From NCBI GenBank assembly GCA_947623455.1, contig OX392532.1, positions 6,576,501 through 6,640,500 on the forward strand: a DNA stretch of 64,000 nucleotides. The letters are read 5' to 3'. The DNA is from Mimachlamys varia (taxonomy: Eukaryota; Mollusca; Bivalvia; Pectinida; Pectinidae). This document shows, piece after piece, positions 62,230-64,000 of this stretch. The position numbers and the translations under genes were made by a program. The notes under the pieces were generated by a model. That model did no database searches, was not told where the DNA came from, and saw nothing but the letters and a program-made list of their open reading frames with translations. Positions within the stretch are counted from its first letter, which is position 1. Each line of letters begins with the position of its first letter.

Positions 62230-64000
62230 TTTGTTAAATTGTTAACAGTAGGTTTCAAACAAAAACATTTTTTCATAAAAAAGGAATGTTTGATTTTTGA
62301 TATGATACAATTGTTAATAAAAATCTATTTAAAAGTTTGTCTCTTTTCCAGGTTAATCTAATACATTTTAATTACAACCAAGAATTAGTTAAACTGTTTT
62401 CCTGGATATGCCACAAACTAATACATATTTTCTTAGAATCACATTCTAATGTGATAAATAAATACAATGTACAGGCGATACAGTTAATTCATGCCAATAT
62501 AGTCAAAAGTGTTTTTTCGATATGTTAACTCTTTTTTAACCCACCAACATCTGATGGTGCACTATTCAAATCACCTTGAATATCTTACTCCTATAACATA
62601 AGAGGCGGCTGGTCGGCCTTTTTTTACTGTCAGATGTATGATTTGTCGTCTGCGACAGTGCCTGCTGTCAAAATTATCTCGCCTTGTAGAACCTCTTACA
62701 TTGTTGGAGTACCTGAATATGATGTCTGTCATCTGTTTGTTGTCCAACGTATATCCTTAAATATACCCTTGTTATCGCTTTTTCTTCAGAAGACAGTACT
62801 AGATGGATCATTCTGAAATTTTATATGTATTATCCCGAGTTGTGCATTGTCCGTTTTTTGACCGATCAGGAAAACAATATGCCATCTTGGGTATTGTGAG
62901 TATTAGTTATTGCTATATCCTGACAAATACCAGATGATTTTTCTCAAATTTTACATAAAGTTTCCACTTGGTCACATGATGCGCATTTTTCAAAAGCTAC
63001 ACCTTGGGGAAATAGTTTTGAATATTGGCCGCAAGTGCATAAATTAATTGTACTATATCTTTATAATTGTTGAAAGGCTGACAGATTGTGGCCAGGGATA
63101 TGATTTTTACATTTTTAGTCATTTCCTTCCTCTCTATAGTGATTTCATGATTTTTATTCCTCCTTTTAAGAATAGGGGTATATTATTAGTTAGCACTTGT
63201 AGGTTGGTCTTTTGGTCGGTAGACCCCATTTTGTCGAATCAATATCCTTCACTTGATTGTTATGATATTTCCTATGTGTGTTGGTCATTGGAAACTTTCA
63301 AGTCAAAAGGTCAAAGTTCATGGAGTGAAATGCAATAACTTAATATATACTAAGTTTTTTCTCAACAAAGGTGTTGCCAAGGTGATGCCAATGGTGCCCC
63401 ACTGTCATTGTGTCTAATTACATGTAAAAGTAACTCGTCAAACCTCAAGGTCGTGAGATTGAATGTCAAGGTCAAATGGTACATCTCTTATCTGCTTTAC
63501 TATAAGGGTCTTTGCAAACATCATTGCCAACAATATGGTCAGTTTGAAATTTAGCTGAAGGCAGTTGCTCTAATAGTTAGGTAAAATAAGAGCTAAAATG
63601 TTCTGATGAAACTAAAATTAAATATTTTCAGGAAACTCTTGTCCGGGCCGAAACTTTTAAACCATTAAAAGGGAGAGATAGATTTTTCTTCACAAATCTT
63701 ATATGTCTCAACTTTTTTAAGAATATTCCAACACTCTAAAAACAATATTTCTTGGTCGAAAATTAATAAAAAAAATGAAAGTTATTTGTTTAGCATGCTT
63801 TCACCACCATTAACCGTAATCTGACAAAATAAAATAAAGAATTAAGCAACTTATAAATTAAACAACTTCAGTATATTCAGGCCATATTTGGCCCCTGGGC
63901 CTTATTGTCATTTATCCATGACGCTTGCCTTCAGATGAATTGAGTGGGGGCATGCATACAGTGTACATAAAATGTTATGTTTTAAAAAAAAGGACCTGCA
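62230..64000 (+). other. presumed first intron of the ASPDH-like gene
   Basis: No exon with the right phase was found: candidate acceptors near 62351, 62790 and 63631 lead straight to stops. AT-rich; frames such as 63048-63338 show no family resemblance. Confidence 0.4.

Overview
This window is metazoan nuclear DNA, AT-rich, with intron-rich genes of animal type and dense transposons. Protein similarity, a Penelope-like GIY-YIG fragment, jockey/CR1-like LINEs and a tRNA-derived SINE fit a lophotrochozoan, probably a bivalve mollusc; that placement is inference. Nothing prokaryotic was seen.

Four genes are recognised. On +, the 3' end of TRAPPC11 (last six exons, 313-6270) is followed by a complete TCHP gene (trichoplein; 14 coding exons, 17249-30774, 509 aa). 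On -, a complete GGNBP2 gene (12 coding exons, 54808 down to 38892, 632 aa). On +, the first coding exon of a probable aspartate dehydrogenase-domain gene (ASPDH-like) lies at 62017-62050 and runs on beyond the window. Exon phases join cleanly in all three multi-exon genes. TRAPPC11 acts in ER-Golgi traffic and autophagy, TCHP at centrioles and intermediate filaments, and GGNBP2 is a Cys-rich nuclear/cytoplasmic regulator. They look like housekeeping neighbours, not a pathway cluster.

About a quarter of the window (about 16 kb) is minisatellite: periods 41/42 bp (2003-4112), 33 bp (10699-12083), 20 bp (12683-15300), 28 bp (18650-21456), 49 bp (23385-25567), 55 bp (27557-29655), 34 bp (33512-36075) and 19 bp (45369-46580). 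The most striking observation is that several arrays are built from an exon-intron junction. TRAPPC11 has about 50 copies of one 5' splice site, TCHP about 44 copies of a 5' splice site at one exon and about 38 copies of a 3' splice site at another, and GGNBP2 has short 3-5 copy versions at two further donors.

The rest is a transposon nest: TTAA-flanked MITEs, a 2.9-kb foldback element with an 8-bp target duplication, a 1.09-kb DNA transposon encoding an unrecognised 202-aa protein, a 63-bp micro-MITE with a 9-bp duplication, and LINE fragments, one split by a TTAA element. The stretch between GGNBP2 and the ASPDH-like exon (about 55-62 kb) is almost entirely of this kind.
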